Assembly (NCBI GenBank): GCA_050942555.1
Contig: JBMNNN010000141.1
Span: forward strand, 1 to 5,472
Direction of reading: 5' to 3'
DNA from: JAAYXU01 sp050942555
Lineage (GTDB): Bacteria > Bacillota > Clostridia > Christensenellales > UMGS416
DNA: 5,472 nt
This document shows positions 4,645 through 5,472 of this stretch, one piece after another. Numbering within the stretch: the first letter of the stretch is position 1; each line of letters opens with the position of its first letter. Below the pieces are notes generated by a model. The model made no database searches and had not been told where the DNA came from. It saw only the letters and a list, made by a program, of their open reading frames with translations. Position numbers and translations under genes: made by a program.

Positions 4645-5472
4645 TCAGCTCCGCCCGCTATCCTGCTTCTTTGGCGCGGGCCCGGAGGGCGGCTGGGGCA
4701 TAGACGCCGCGCGCACTTTCTCCTCGATTTCCTTTGCGATCTGTGGATTTCCCTTCAGGAAATCGCGCGCGTTGTCCCGGCCCTGTCCTATTCGCTCCTC
4801 GTTGTAGGAGTACCAGGATCCGCTCTTTTTGACGATGCCGTTCTCGACCGCCAAGTCGAGCACGCACCCCTCCTGGGAGATCCCCTGCCCGTAGAGCATG
4901 TCGAACTCCGCGGTCTTGAAGGGGGGCGACACCTTGTTCTTCACTACCTTGATCCGGGTGCGGTTTCCGTATATGTTGTCGCTCTTTTTGATAGCGTCGG
5001 ACCGCCGCACGTCCAGCCGCACCGACGCGTAGAATTTAAGAGCGCGTCCGCCCGGCGTGGTCTCGGGATTTCCGAACATGACGCCGATCTTCTCGCGGAG
5101 CTGGTTGATAAATATGATGCAGCTGTTGGATTTGCTGACCGCTCCGGCGATTTTCCGCAGCGCCTGCGCCATCAGGCGCGCCTGCAGGCCGACATGAGAG
5201 TCTCCCATCTCGCCGTCGATCTCGGCCCGAGGCACCAGCGCCGCTACCGAGTCCACGACGATGATGTCCACCGCGCTGCTGCGTATGAGCGCGTCGGCTA
5301 TCTCGAGCGCCTGCTCGCCGGTATCGGGCTGGGAGACGTAGAGATTGTCGATATCGACGCCCAGCGCCCGCGCATACGTGGGGTCCAGCGCGTGCTCGGC
5401 GTCGATGAAGGCCGCGACCCCGCCAAGCTTCTGCGCCTCGGCGATGATGTGCAGCGATACGGTGGTCTTGCC
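4645..5472 (-). CDS. recA: RecA recombinase, missing the N-terminal part at the window edge
   Basis: RecA forms ATP-dependent filaments on single-stranded DNA, drives strand exchange and triggers LexA cleavage. The visible 275 residues begin at GKTT of Walker A and align without gaps to Escherichia coli RecA with an offset of 70. They include catalytic Glu (E. coli 96) in FIDAEHALDP, Walker B Asp (144) in VVDSVAAL, the L1 loop region EIDGEMGDSHVGLQ, Gln (194) in FINQ and the L2 loop GNPETTPGGRALKF. About 70 N-terminal codons and the promoter, with any LexA box, lie beyond base 5472. Total length would be near 345, normal for the family. The start codon is not in the window; the internal GTG at 5271 is not a start. 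The last 24 residues or so form a Pro-rich tail with net positive charge instead of the common acidic tail. The next gene is rny, with no recX in the 225-base gap. Confidence 0.98.
   Translation of the reverse strand, partial: GKTTVSLHIIAEAQKLGGVAAFIDAEHALDPTYARALGVDIDNLYVSQPDTGEQALEIADALIRSSAVDIIVVDSVAALVPRAEIDGEMGDSHVGLQARLMAQALRKIAGAVSKSNSCIIFINQLREKIGVMFGNPETTPGGRALKFYASVRLDVRRSDAIKKSDNIYGNRTRIKVVKNKVSPPFKTAEFDMLYGQGISQEGCVLDLAVENGIVKKSGSWYSYNEERIGQGRDNARDFLKGNPQIAKEIEEKVRAASMPQPPSGPAPKKQDSGRS

Noticed and set aside
4645..5271. RecA starting at the internal GTG at 5271
   Set aside because: The frame stays open to the window edge and encodes the Walker A end and the catalytic Glu region, so the gene is simply cut by the window.
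1..5472. Search for transfer RNA, ribosomal RNA, insertion sequences, phage attachment sites or CRISPR arrays
   Set aside because: No cloverleaf ending in CCA, transposase frame, direct repeats or repeat-spacer pattern was seen on either strand.

Overview
The window is a GC-rich stretch (roughly 60% GC by eye) with every gene on the minus strand. Read in the direction of transcription, from high to low coordinates, the order is recA (truncated by the window edge), rny (ribonuclease Y), a small PspC-domain membrane protein, a MarR-family repressor, and an ABC exporter half-transporter. Bases 17-1 may hold the first codons of a second exporter subunit. A Bacillota (Firmicutes), Clostridia-like bacterium is the best guess. 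The reasons are a membrane-anchored KH-HD RNase Y next to recA, strong AGGAGG-type ribosome binding sites, consensus housekeeping promoters, and a YheI/BmrC-type exporter subunit. The GC content is high for that group, and I cannot name a genus.

Region 4420-5472 holds the last 275 codons of recA, starting inside the Walker A motif, then a 225-base gap. The gap has two GC-rich hairpins just after recA without a U-tract, a near-consensus promoter for rny (TTGACA, 17 bases, TAGAAT), and an rny leader of about 80 bases with two further hairpins. Region 2866-4419 is rny, closed by a clear intrinsic terminator at 2823-2852.

Region 2404-2775 is the PspC-domain gene. It has a strong ribosome binding site but no convincing promoter of its own, and may depend on readthrough of the rny terminator.

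Region 1-2365 is a self-contained drug-resistance-type operon: an AT-rich control region, marR, then the exporter gene starting 3 bases after the marR stop. The control region has a perfect -35 (TTGACA) and a perfect -10 (TATAAT). One palindrome covers the -35 and a related one, centred 30 bp away, covers the probable transcription start. The expected logic is that MarR represses its own operon and a ligand releases it. The exporter subunit has Asp where the catalytic Glu of Walker B should be. This marks it as the degenerate half of a heterodimeric exporter, whose partner should be the next gene beyond base 1.

Nothing here is clearly a new system. The best leads are the two-operator architecture at marR, the structured rny leader, a sharp change in arginine codon use within rny, and a RecA C-terminus that is basic and proline-rich instead of acidic.
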